Positions 1 to 9,066 of a stretch of DNA of 16,702 nucleotides are shown here, in pieces. Both the position numbers and the translations under genes were made by a program. Every line of letters begins with the position of its first letter. The first letter of the stretch is position 1. Source of the stretch: Chromera velia (lineage: Eukaryota > Sar > Chromeraceae); assembly GCA_018398765.1 (NCBI GenBank), contig JAHBMJ010002646.1:1-16702 (forward strand). Direction: 5' to 3'. The notes below the pieces were generated by a model. The model had not been told where the DNA came from, did not search any database, and worked only from the letters and a program-made list of their open reading frames with translations.

Positions 1-344
1 AAGAAAGAAAAAAACTTTAAGAAAGAAAGAAAAAAAAAAATCAACAGAGACAGAGACGGAAAGAAAAAGAAGACTCATGAAGACAAAAATCACTATTTGA
101 AATATTAATAAATTTTGCCATGCGGAACGGCTTCTTGTTTCCAATCAGAATTGAAGTGCTCCGTTACAGACAGGCATGTTTTCAAAGAGAGCATCATATG
201 TCAGTAAATGGACACCGGCCGACCTAGCCGGCCGACGCACTGAATGATCAATGACATACCGATCGATTGCAGATTCAAAAGGATTCAAGTTGCAGAAGCT
301 AAACGTGTGGTAATGTATGGTATTGACTGCAGCGGAACGTGAGC
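1..344. other. AT-rich intergenic DNA with purine tract at the left edge
   Basis: Positions 1-75 are an almost pure A/G tract on the + strand (AAAG/GAAA-type runs). The rest is AT-rich with scattered stops in all frames. A minus open frame at 145-363 has no recognisable motif, and I do not regard it as a gene. No RNA gene or regulatory site could be supported. Confidence 0.6.
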
Positions 345-726
345 GCTGTTGGCAACTTTTCAAATTTTTAACTGTGATTGATTGAGGGATATTGCGGGAT
401 ATTGGGGGTCACCCTGATTGATCTTCATATGCGTCTTTAATTAAAATTAATCACGCACGCACCATAAGCAATCAGCATTTTGCAATCTAGTTTTGCAATG
501 CCTGCTGTGACAATTCGCTGCTATCTAGGAATTTCAAATTCAATGTTGCACTGGCAGTCTAGAATACAGTGTATCGAACGATCGAACCGTATCGAAACTG
601 TTACACTGATATGGCCAGATATTCAGTGTCGACACCTGTGAGAACTTCATGTCTCCATGCACACCAATAATTTAAAAATTGTTTCTTCTGATCTTTGATT
701 TTGCCCGCAGATTGCTAGCCTAAGGC
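345..726 (+). repeat. Dispersed repeat, copy 1 (diverged)
   Basis: This stretch shares a collinear series of short blocks with 2477-2895. In order they are: a GCTGTTGGCAAC block at the left edge, a TTTCAAA block, a GATTGA-rich part, CAATCAGC followed by TTGCAAT, GGAATTTCAAA, GCAGTCTAG, CAGTGT with ACACCTGTGA, GTCTCCATG with ACCAATAA, CTTTGATTTT followed by GCAG, and a closing GCCTA. Indels separate the blocks. Same-strand orientation and preserved order indicate common ancestry. The family is unknown; an old LTR or a non-autonomous element is possible. Confidence 0.6.
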
Positions 727-2476
727 CATTGGGCCGCATTCAATTTGGGCATCGTTGGGTTTTGTGTGTTTGTCAAGTAAACAGTTACAGTAACTGTGAA
801 CATTTGACCGCATTTGACATGGATATGTCTGCTTAATATCAAACAGATGTTTGTGATCGAATCTAGGATCGAATAAATACATTTGACATCAATGTGAGCC
901 TTAATTTTAACCTTGTTGCATGGCCAACGTGTTTTCATGATGGGTGCATTCCTTCATTGATATCAGGTTTAAGTTTACATAAATATCTGACGGCAACTTC
1001 TCTGTTATGGTTTTATTCATTCATTCGATTCATTCATTCGTGAGTCTGTGTCGGTCTGTGTGATTTTGAGTATTTTGGTTATGATTATGAATCTGCTTTG
1101 TTCGACCGCAACCAGTGCCTGTAATATTATCCCCTAGCTCTTCGGTGCTCGAAATGAAACCGAATGAAACCATGCACTATTGGTGTTTGCTGCGTTTAAT
1201 CATCGAACAAATTTGAGAGCATTTAAAAACTAATGGGCTAACTCAAACATATATACGGTTTTAAAGTAAATCAGCACCATGCAAGCTATTTTCATCACTT
1301 CATTTAAAGTCTNATAAAGTCTGTGCGAGCTGATTTAAAAAAGAGAAATTTTCTAAATGTGATACGCATTAATTTATTAATATTTCTCTGCCAGTGCGTA
1401 GTAAGAACGAACAAAGCCAAGTTGCTTGAACTGAGAGAGCTTTATTCTTAATATCGAAGTGTTGTAGTAGACTGCTTTGACTGCTCTTATTTCCTGTAAT
1501 CTCCCTGAGTACACATTCTATCCATATCGATAGACTAGATAGACCGATAGAATATTGCCTAGATACGCCCAGAGACTTTCTCGTACGTTCTGGCAGTACC
1601 ATCAGGCGCCTTCTAGTACTGGACGCTGCAGGATGTTGGGATTATGATATCTTTTTCGACAGTTACTATAGCGCTAGCTGCATTTCACTCTATTATATTA
1701 TAATATTCATAATAATAGTCTAAAAATGCACGCTAGAATACATGATGTCCTTGGTCGTGTTAAAGCCGGGTGAGGCATGCTTATAATTGTTTACGGGTCT
1801 TAACCTCTATCACGCTCTATCATGTCATTGAATAATTATTGATATCATGCAGTGTGCAGCACGCTAGATGAACTGTGAGAAGTCATGCAGTCTGTCTATT
1901 AGTACATGCATGGTAGATGGGGCTTCGTGCGTTCACGTGGCAGTGCGTTCCTGATCATTCCTTCACCGATTGACAGGTTCGAAGAGAAGACAATTAGAAA
2001 GAAAAAAGAAAAGAAAGAACGAAAGAAAAGAAAAGAAGGAAGGAACAGAGAGTCAGGAAATGCATAAATGAAGAACTGGGGACATTAAAAGACAGGTGAT
2101 ACAATGGTCTCCGCCCCAATGGCTGCATCAAAAGAGAAAAAACCTAGAGAGAGAAAGTCAGTGCAGGAAATCAATTAGAAAAGGAGACAGACAGGCAACA
2201 CAGACAAATAGAAACAACCAACCAACATCAACCAACCAACCAACCAAAGGAAACACAGCAGTGGCGACTATCAGGCCATTGATGATGACTGTCTTCAAAA
2301 CAATCCCTGCATAAGGGGTTATTTAAAAAAAAAAGCAGAAAGGATCCAAGCACAATGGAGAGAAGAAGGAAGATAAAAAGAGGAAGAAGAACGTACAGGA
2401 AAAAGACAGGAACGGAAGGCTTAGCAAGAAAAACAGAAAGAAAGAAAGTCTGAGATCGTGCTGGATCGACGTGCTG
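727..2476. other. AT-rich intergenic DNA between two dispersed repeat copies
   Basis: No coding region could be supported. Notable contents are an ATTC-type short repeat near 1015-1042, a single undetermined base (N) at 1313, a very AT-rich patch at 1690-1730, a purine-rich region from about 1983 to 2460, and a (CCAA)n run at 2213-2247. Small open frames at 720-938 (-), 1369-1602 (-) and 2096-2314 (+) show no motif, and the last is a translation of purine-rich and CCAA repeat DNA. Confidence 0.6.
1983..2460. repeat. Purine-rich (GA/AAAG/GGAA) low-complexity region
   Basis: The + strand is dominated by A and G in imperfect GAAA, AAAG, GGAA and GACA motifs, especially at 1983-2065, 2120-2200 and 2330-2455. 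A (CCAA)n run interrupts it at 2213-2247. The composition resembles the purine-rich tracts inside the gene introns further right, but it lies in gene-free DNA here. Confidence 0.7.
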
Positions 2477-2895
2477 GCTGTTGGCAACCTTTCAAAGGTT
2501 TTTTATCATTTTTCAACCATGATTGATGGATTTAATATTGATCCTAGATATCAATACTGATTAGGGATGATTTATCCTTAGTCCTCTTGGAAATTTATCA
2601 TGCAATCACTATTATCAATCACCCTAGTCAATCAGCCCATTGCAATACATGCTTTCAAAAATTTTTGTTACCTGGGAATTTCAAAATTCAATCGGATTCC
2701 ACTCCTGCATGCAGTCTAGGTTGCAGTGATATAATCAAAGACTCAGTGCTAGACCTACTAGCTAGTGCTAGACTCAGTGTGAACACCTGTGAACACATGT
2801 ATTCACCATGAGTCTCCATGGTTGCGTACCAATAAATTTGATTGTTTATTCTGTTCTTTGATTTTACCTGCATTTACCTGCAGACGGCCTAGGCA
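2477..2895 (+). repeat. Dispersed repeat, copy 2 (diverged)
   Basis: This is the second copy of the repeat at 345-726, in the same orientation and slightly longer because of internal insertions. The shared blocks include GCTGTTGGCAAC at the left edge, GTCAATCAGC, GCAGTCTAG, GTGAACACCTGTGA, GTCTCCATG, ACCAATAA, and CTTTGATTTT ahead of a GCAG and a final GGCCTA. It ends about 50 bp before the 5' LTR of the copia element. The copies are too diverged to be recent. Confidence 0.6.
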
Positions 2896-2947
2896 GACAG
2901 GGCATATCTGTTTGACAATGAAGCTTGAATGGTTCAAATTTATATAC

Positions 2948-3197
2948 TGTAAGGGCTCAGTATGGACGTGCCCGCCGCCAAACGCGCCGCCGCAAGATAG
3001 TGAGATATGTTGCATAGGTGCGCTTCGTGCATTGCGTAAATTGTGATTGAGATTGATCGCTGCATTGATATTGGATACACAGAACAGACTCAATGGCAGG
3101 AAAGGAGATGCTTCTCCTACTTACCAGTTCTCTTCTCAAGAAATTATGTAAATTCTTCTAAGCACTTTACTCTGTGTTAGCAGTCTGCAACCTAATA
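2948..3197 (+). repeat. 5' LTR of the copia element
   Basis: The 250 bp LTR begins TGTAAGGGCTC and ends AACCTAATA. The last base pair reads TA, where the 3' LTR has the canonical CA. It aligns without gaps to 8414-8663, at roughly 93% identity by eye; most differences are transitions. A GC-rich patch of GCC/CGC triplets sits near the left end. No confident TATA box or polyadenylation signal was identified. Confidence 0.93.
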
Positions 3198-3247
3198 GTT
3201 CAGTGTGTCGAAATCTGATTTGGCCGATCGAAATTGAATTTTCCAGA

Positions 3248-4183
3248 ATGGTGCGGACTCGTGCAGAGAAGAGAAGGCAACAGAAAGCAGAGAAGGAAGC
3301 AGCAGCTGCAGCGGCAGCCACTAGTGTGCTGGTCGATTCAGGAGAGATGATTGTTCTCTCTAAAAGCGATCTGTAGTCTATGATCGACTCTGCAGCACAG
3401 AAAGGAATTTTTCAGGGGATTGCGACTGTTGCTTCCCTTCAAGCTTCCGCTGTCCCGTCTCCTCCTGTTGCTTCACCTGTAGGAGACCAGAATGAGGAGG
3501 AAGAAGCGTCTTTCATGCCTGTGTTGTCTGCCTACCGCTATGTGAAGGTTAATTTCGCGGCCATTCCCTAAATTGCGGGGAAAGAACATTTTCTGGACTG
3601 GTCCCAGCGCTGGCAGAATTTCTCTGCCGACCAGTTGTTCCAAGAGGCTCAGCGCTTCCCTGACGAAGTCTCCTGGAGAAACAAGATCAAGGTATATCTG
3701 GACAAGCTCGAGCACTCTGCCGTCCATGGGGATATTCAGAGGCTGCTGGGCAGAGGTGTCCTCCCGAAGAATATTTATCGAGCGCTCAAGAAGGAGTACG
3801 GTCACATCACCTTCTAAGTCAAGAGCAAGATTGCCCTCAAAATCCAGTGGTTCCTATACCTCTGTGACAAGCTGGCCAAAGACGGTAAACCCGTTGTGCG
3901 CTCTGGCCTCATGTTCACCTACTTCACCATCCATAAAAGGCTTGATGACCTGCTCGCTGACTGTGCGAAAGAGAGCTACACGATTGATGAGGACAGTCTT
4001 ATCCCCAATGTCCTCAACGCCCTCACCTCAGACCAGCACAAAGAGGTCCTCCTTACCCTCCCTGACAACGTGTTCGAAGACTCTGACAACGTTGCTGAGC
4101 TGGATGACCTTTCCCTCTCCCACATCAAATTTTCGATGCTTCAAAAAGTCTTGAAGAAATTTGCTCTCGCTATCTCTCGCTGA
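3248..4183 (+). pseudogene. gag: copia gag (capsid) remnant with four in-frame stops
   Basis: One reading frame runs from the ATG at 3248 to 4183 with conserved-looking protein throughout. It is interrupted by TAG at 3374 and TAA at 3569 and 3815, and ends at TGA 4181. The first part is basic and alanine-rich. After the second stop comes a helical, tryptophan-containing region (HFLDWSQRW, then KVYLDKLEHSA and IYRALKKEY), typical of retrotransposon capsids. It then continues through YFTIHKRLDDLL and LTSDQHKEVLLTLPDN. All four stops can be explained by C-to-T change of a CAG, CAA or CGA codon. Capsid would assemble virus-like particles for reverse transcription; this copy cannot. Confidence 0.75.
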
Positions 4184-4259
4184 CAAGACCTAGCAGAAGC
4201 AGCAGACAGAGGGAGGTTTTCGGGGAGGGGTTGAGAGGGCAAACAGGGCGGCCGATGGG

Positions 4260-4472
4260 GTGAGTGGGGGGGGACAAAGTTCCTCAGGCTCGCAGAATTC
4301 CCCTCCTGTGTGTCAGACGTGCGGGAACAGACACGTCGGCACCTGCAGAGCCACCCTCGACAGTGCTTCCCCCTGCAGGGAATATGGTGAGACGGGGCAT
4401 TGGAGCAAAGCCCCTGTCTGCAAGAAAAATGGGGGGCCGGGGACCGGGGGGGGAGAAAGCACTAGCCCCTGA
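4260..4472 (+). pseudogene. copia nucleocapsid zinc knuckles, frame-shifted from gag
   Basis: This frame (frame 0) holds two knuckle-like motifs. The first is CQTCGNRHVGTC, residues 18-29, a C-x2-C-x3-H-x3-C variant. The second begins PCREYGETGHW, where the second cysteine is replaced by Tyr (TAT, one transition from TGT). These motifs normally bind retrotransposon RNA at the end of Gag. The frame differs from gag upstream and from protease downstream. Runs of 8 G at 4266-4273 and 8 G at 4446-4453 flank it and are the likely sites of frame change. Confidence 0.65.
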
Positions 4473-4615
4473 CCATGCTAGGCATTGAGGAACGTGTGCA
4501 GGCTAGGGGGGGGATCCGCCTCCGAAATTCTTTCGGTCCCCTCAGCACTGCAAATGAAGACGGCGGAATGGAGGAGCGTGTAGGGGCAGCGGGGGGAAAA
4601 GAGGACTCAAGATAG

Positions 4616-5326
4616 GTGTGGAGAAGGAAATCCCCTGTTGCTGACACTGGGTGTAGTCAACATTTGATTGGGGGTGATCTTGAGAACTCGATTGTTTCCC
4701 GTTGTCCCCATGAGTTTCGGTATGAGGAAGCCTCTAGAGGGGAGATAGTTTATGCTGAAGAGGTGGAGGCAGTTCCTGTCCTCGAGGGGGTGGGTGGAAA
4801 TCCGGTTTGTCTTCTCTTCAAAGGAGCTTTCAAATCGTTAGTGCCCACCTCTCTTCTCTCTGTGAGGGGCTATAGGATGTAGAAAGTTATCTTGCCCTTT
4901 TAGGTTGAATTTCCTGAGCAGGGAGGGGTGCCTGTGCACGTGCGTTTATATGAGAGAGGCGGTGTGCATGTCGTGTGTGTTCTCTCTCTTTCTTATTCTA
5001 CTCAATTGAATGAGAATTCAGACAGCGTGTTTGTTGCCATCGCACATGATTCCCTTTCTCCCCATAATTCATCTCACTCCATTGAGAAGGCAAAACTCTC
5101 TACAACGGAAGGTGCACACATGACTGCTCGTGAACTGAATATGTGGCATGCAAGGTTCGGTTATGCGACCGGAGCACACTTGTATGCTTGCTTCAAAGAG
5201 AAGGGAATGGCCCATCGAGTATCCATACAGGAGTGTGCGGAGTTGGTTGACTGTAGAGAGTGCAGAGAAGTCAACAAGGAGATGAGATGGATTCTAGCCA
5301 GACAGGGGGGGGGGGGAAAGAAATGA
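4616..5326 (+). pseudogene. copia protease and GAG-pre-integrase region
   Basis: In frame 2, the aspartic protease active-site motif VADTGCSQHLIGG appears with its DTG at 4643-4651. It corresponds to the D-S/T-G-A-S-x-H motif of copia proteases. Stops follow at 4880 and shortly after. The frame then continues into a GAG-pre-integrase domain. LNMWHARFGY (from about 5135) carries the first His but has Tyr where the canonical GH histidine sits, followed by the C-x2-C pair in DCRECREVNK (about 5252-5263). The frame ends just after a run of 12 G at 5305-5316. Protease would cleave the polyprotein, and the HHCC finger belongs to integrase. Confidence 0.8.
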
Positions 5327-5336
5327 ACCTGTAGGC

Positions 5337-5941
5337 TTGCACTGGACACAGGATCTTCTTTTTCTTTCTGGAGGTGTGCCTGCAAGTCTCCTGACAGAGA
5401 GGTCGAAAAGACTGATGGATGGAGAAATTTTGAAGAAGAAAGCCCATGCAGTCAGGCATCTCTGTTCTGTGGTCAGAAAGTACGAACCCCGTTTTGGCAA
5501 GGTAGAACAGGTGCAGACGGATAACAGAGGCGAATTTGAAGGCGACAAGCCAGGTCAGTATGATCACTTCTGTCAGGAAGAACGTATCCACCACCGACGG
5601 GGGCGGACTATACACCACAGCATTAGGGAAACGCAGAGAGGGCAAACAGAACAGTCAGGAGGCTTCTCAAGAAAGTGAGAAGACAGACAAGCCTGCTTAG
5701 ATACACAGATAAATGGCTGTTCAGAGGAGTTGTACAGGAATTGAATAACTGCATGTCCACAGTGACAGGTCAGTTAGCCATGCATGCATGCTTTGGGGAA
5801 GAGAGGGCTTCCAAGATTCCATCAATCACTGTGGGCGATTGAGTGTGTGTGTATGATGCACGGCCAAGATGGAAGGATGAGGAGGAGGTGCATGGGGTCG
5901 AGGGCTTCTTTGGGGGAATAAAGAGTTCGAACGTGGTGGTC
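5337..5941 (+). pseudogene. copia integrase core remnant in two frames
   Basis: Integrase inserts the element cDNA into the host genome. The second catalytic aspartate sits in VQTDNRGEFEGD (frame 0, Asp at 5520-5522), matching the usual SDNGGEF motif. The catalytic glutamate sits in GNAERANRTVRRLL in frame 2 (Glu at 5636-5638), so a frame change lies between them, probably at the G-rich stretch near 5598-5605. The expected first aspartate was not found; the stretch between the HHCC finger and TDN is also shorter than usual. After the glutamate the frame continues through MHACFGEERASKIPSITVGD to a stop near 5840. It then runs on, with further breaks, to a stop at about 5949. Confidence 0.8.
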
Positions 5942-6819
5942 GTGATTGTGTAGAAGAAGAACGGATAAAAGCCTATTTGTGTTTCTCCATCCTCTGTCTC
6001 GCTTGTTACATGGAGAGGTACCGATGAATATAAATCTATTCTTTCTTCTCTTTCTCTCTCCTCTTTGGAGGACTCTGGGGTGTTTCTGGGATCTGGGAAG
6101 GAGGGGGGGGTTAGCAGTGGGGCTGAGGAGGATGATGCCTTCTCAGACGTTGATGTGGAGGAAGTGTAGGATGCAGATGATATTTATCCTGCCCGATTCT
6201 CTTCTTCCTTTGCTTCTGCTCGTTTCTTTCCTGAAGTCTCTCGGACGGCTGCAAGCTGTTCGAGCACTGCCTTGTTTCCCCTGAGTCTGCCAGCTCAGGG
6301 GATGTAAGTGCTGCTTCATCTCTTCTTCCTCAGGCACTTATAGGCTCGCAGATCTAGAATAGCCAACTGGAGATGCATGTCAAGCAGGAGGGGGGGGAAG
6401 GGAAAGAAGAGACTGAGGGGAATGAAGAATGCTTGGGTTCTCGGAGAACCTGTCGGGAAGGAAGAGAAGATGGGGCAATGCCTCCGTCCCCTGTCGCAAG
6501 TGCTGTGTCAGGGATTTGGATTAGGAGAGAGGAGGGTGCACTTCGTGTGCAGGAAGTTGAAAAGGAAGGAGTGCAGATAGCACCGGAAGATGAAAAGGAG
6601 AAGGCGGACGAAGAAGAGGCGTTGAGGGAGCACCTTGGAGAATTGAAAGAACGGCTTGGGCAGATGATCAGGGAAAAAGAAAAGAGGAGACGTCTTCTTC
6701 CCCGTGTTGTCCCGATCTATGCCGAGATTCAAAAGAAAATGATAGATCACGTGAAGCCCCGGAAGGGCCACATAGATGCAACAGCAGAGAAAGTGGTGGG
6801 GAGGAGTCATGAAGGCGGA
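5942..6819 (+). pseudogene. Integrase-RT linker region of the copia polyprotein
   Basis: Sequence between integrase and RT with low complexity. The first half has short frames with stops and an 8-G run at 6103-6110. From 6373 an open frame in the RT frame encodes a Glu/Lys/Arg-rich stretch (for example EDEKEKADEEEALREHLGEL) with no catalytic motif. A further 8-G run lies at 6390-6397. Such charged or proline-rich linkers are normal at this place in copia elements. The change from the gag/integrase frame to the RT frame happens here, which in an intact copia element would be one continuous frame. Confidence 0.55.
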
Positions 6820-7752
6820 ATGCGCAGTGAGCTTGAAAGGTTCTTGGAAGAGAAGCTATTTGCCGGGGAGGTGCGTTTGTCCCAGGGAAGCAAGGCGATA
6901 CGTTGCTGTTAGGTATTCACCTGGAAGAAGAAAGAAAGAGAGAGGGTAGCGAAGGCTCATTTGGTGGTGAAAGGCTTTCAGGATGATCGAAAAGATTTGC
7001 AAACCTATTCAGGTACGGCTGATTGGTGGTCGGTGTTGCTTGTTCTTTCTTTTGCTGCTACTAAGGGGTGGGGGTGTGCAAAGTCTGATGTGCGGACTGC
7101 CTTTTTGACGGCCAAAATAAAAGATGAAGTCTTTGTGCGTTTGCTTGACAATCTGCCTGACGGTCTGCCTGAATGGATGAAGAGAGGGTGCATGTTCAAA
7201 TTGAATAAAGCCATGTATGGACTGGCTGACGCCTCTCGCCTGTACACTCAAAGTTTTAGGAAGATTGTAAGAGAAGAAAGCTAGGAAGAGTTGAGGGAAA
7301 GTGTGTTTGTAAAGAAAGATGAGAAAGGGGGGATCGAAGCTTTCATGCTCATGCATGTAGATGATCTACTCATCTTTGCTGCCGACCCCCTCACTCACTT
7401 TATACCCATTCAGAGGAGACTCAAGATGGATGAGCCTGAATTGTTAGAGGAGGGAGAAAGCTTTGAATACATCGGCATGACTCTCACTCGCACAAAGAAT
7501 GGTTATGAGATTGGGCAGAAGGAGTACCTCAATTCGATTGAGATTGATGAGAAAAAATTGTATGGAGGGAGACTGAATGCATCTCTTCTTGAGGCTTCAG
7601 AAGTAGAGGAAGTCTTGAATGATCTCATCCCTTTGATGCAAAAATGTACAGGCATTACAGGGTGGGTTGTCCGAACGTTTCCTTCCATCTCTTTCCTTTT
7701 CAGTGAATTGTCTTGATAGTCGACTCGGCCTTCTACAGAGAAGGTTAAGGGG
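6820..7752 (+). pseudogene. copia reverse transcriptase with intact catalytic motifs but stops
   Basis: Frame 1 covers the RVT_2-type domain in order. First is MRSELERFLEEKLFAGEV, equivalent to the usual AMxxEI start. Then come a TAG at 6910, VAKAHLVVKGFQDD, KSDVRTAFLTAKIKDEVFV (catalytic Asp at 7087-7089), LNKAMYGLADASRLY, and MLMHVDDLLIF (VDD aspartates at 7360-7365). FEYIGMTLTRTKNGYEIGQKEYLNSI follows. The end of the domain (ITGWVVRTFPSISFLFSELS) is followed by TGA and TAG at 7714-7719. A TAG at 7282 also breaks it. The enzyme copies element RNA into cDNA. All three catalytic aspartates survive, so decay is recent enough for full recognition. Confidence 0.93.
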
Positions 7753-8272
7753 GTGTTGCGTCTTCTTTTGCATGCTCAAGAAACAGAAAGGTCTCTTGTC
7801 TTCACACCTTGTCCCAATCCTAAGATTGTCCCCTTTTATGATGGTTCTTTCTCTCTTTCTCGGGGGGAGGGGCGGGCAGGCTATGAGGCCTTCCTGGTTG
7901 ATCAGAGCGAGTCGATTGAATCCATGCGGGAGAGCAATCTTTTTGCATGGAAGTCCAAACGAATCAAGAGAGTTCTGAATTCCAGCACGTCTTCTGAGCT
8001 GTATGCGCAGCATGAAACAGTAAAGAAGGCATATGCATGGAAGTCACTTGCCGAGGCTCTGTGGTAGAAGAAAGTCCCGATCGAATTTATGACTGATTCT
8101 GCCCCTTTGATGGAACAGTTGGAGATGGGAGAGGCGAGATCTGAGCCTCGTCTGCAAGGCATGCTTCGATTTGTTTGGCAAGAGCTGAGAGCAATGAGAG
8201 AAAAAAACTGTGGTGTCCTACAAATCTCATGTGTGCAGACAGACAGATAAAACTAAAGCTTTCAAAAGATAG
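7753..8272 (+). pseudogene. copia RNase H domain remnant
   Basis: Continues in the RT frame. Visible catalytic residues are Asp in PFYDGSF (7840-7842), Glu in SSTSSELYAQHE (7996-7998) and Asp in EFMTDSAPL (8095-8097). LFAWKSKRIKRV matches the usual ISWSSKKQ block. A TAG at 8065 breaks the frame. A run of A near 8201-8207 seems to shift the last codons; a neighbouring frame there reads VVSYKSHVCRQTDKTKAF, resembling the copia C-terminus, and stops at 8270-8272. RNase H removes the RNA strand during reverse transcription. Confidence 0.88.
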
Positions 8273-8402
8273 GGGAACTTAGTACGTCCCCTGTGATCGA
8301 TCGACTGCAGTGAAGACAGGTGCGAGAAGAAAAGTGATTGACTTTGCGGAGAAAGTTCGTCTTATCCGCCCTACTTGAGTGATTGTTCATTACATACACG
8401 AT

Positions 8403-8413
8403 CAGGAGGTGAT
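8403..8413 (+). other. Candidate polypurine tract next to the 3' LTR
   Basis: CAGGAGGTGAT directly precedes the 3' LTR and contains the purine run AGGAGG. This is the position where plus-strand DNA synthesis is primed in LTR elements. The tract is short and impure, so the call is weak. Confidence 0.35.
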
Positions 8414-8663
8414 TGTAAAGGCTCAGTATGGACGTGCCCGCCGCCAGACACGCCGCCGCAAGATAGTGAGATATGTGGCATAAGTGCACTTCGTGCATTG
8501 CGTAGATTGTGATTGAGATTGATCACTGGATTGATGTTGGATACACAGAACAGACTCAATAACAGGAAAGGAGATGCTTCTCCTACTTGCCAGTTCTCTC
8601 TTCAAGAAATCATGTAAATTCTTCTAAGCACTTTACTCTGTGTTAGCAGTCTGCAACCTAACA
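8414..8663 (+). repeat. 3' LTR of the copia element
   Basis: 250 bp, beginning TGTAAAGGCTC and ending AACCTAACA, so it has canonical TG...CA ends. It is gap-free relative to 2948-3197, with about 18 substitutions, mostly transitions. It is followed by AATAC (8664-8668), the partner of TATAC before the 5' LTR. Confidence 0.93.
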
Positions 8664-8712
8664 AATACTTGATGACCAAAATCAGAGTCATCCTGAGTAA
8701 TCACAATTCTAT

Positions 8713-9061
8713 CTGCCAGACATAATCAAAAGCTAAATTAATTTGGCTAAATTAGATGATACTGATGAGTAGTTAAACGCTAGTAGCTGGTATGCAATAC
8801 TACTACTATTACTGCTACTATTGCTACAGTCTACTACGACAGTCTACTACTACAGTAACTATTATAGTCTACTGCTATGTAAGAAATGTGCACGCGAGCA
8901 CTGCCAGGCGCATCAGTGCATAGAAACAAAGCCATCTCCCTTTGTCCCCTTCACTGGACGTAAGATCTTGAGAAGTTTAATAAAAACTCAGCATCGAAAC
9001 GGTATAAAGTTGCTAACCACAAGATCATAAAATCTTGTAAAAAGATGATCTTTTTCCCGAT
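8713..9061 (+). repeat. 349 bp direct repeat, left copy
   Basis: Gap-free match to 9676-10024, from CTGCCAGACATAATC to TTTTTCCCGAT, with about 18 differences (~95% identity by eye). Fifteen of these are transitions, and at 12 of them this left copy carries the A or T. The middle holds TAC/CTA-rich trinucleotide sequence (about 8800-8878). The right end holds three palindromic elements: AAGATCTT (8962-8969), a 7 bp stem ACAAGAT/ATCTTGT (9019-9025 with 9032-9038), and a perfect 8 bp stem with a one-base loop (9039-9055). Family unknown. Confidence 0.93.
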
Positions 9062-9066
9062 TAACT

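Larger units (their letters stand above)
2948..8663 (+). mobile_element. Ty1/copia LTR retrotransposon, full length but inactivated
   Basis: The element is 5.7 kb, bounded by two 250 bp LTRs. The 4/5 matching flanks TATAC (2943-2947) and AATAC (8664-8668) look like a worn 5 bp target-site duplication. Internal order is gag, CCHC zinc knuckle, protease (DTG), GAG-pre-integrase, integrase, reverse transcriptase (VDD), RNase H. Integrase before RT defines the copia rather than the gypsy order. Gag, protease and integrase lie mainly in frame 2; RT and RNase H in frame 1. In-frame stops occur at 3374, 3569, 3815, 4181, 4880, 6910, 7282, 7714, 7717 and 8065, with more in the integrase C-terminal region. 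The element cannot encode an intact polyprotein. The LTRs differ at about 18 of 250 positions, so the insertion is not recent. Confidence 0.93.

Noticed and set aside
1369-1602. 77-codon minus open frame as a gene
   Set aside because: No motif, no plausible context, and the surrounding DNA is AT-rich with frequent stops.
1975-1992. GGTTCGAA resembling a tRNA B box
   Set aside because: No matching A box, T-arm pairing or acceptor stem could be formed around it.
3573-4154. 193-codon open frame overlapping gag in another frame
   Set aside because: Ser/Arg/Pro/Thr-rich shadow of gag. The gag frame carries the recognisable capsid-like sequence and matches the frame of protease.
8371-8605. Minus open frames inside the 3' LTR, with near-identical ones in the 5' LTR at 2803-3139
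   Set aside because: The similarity between the two sets simply reflects LTR identity; no coding function is indicated.
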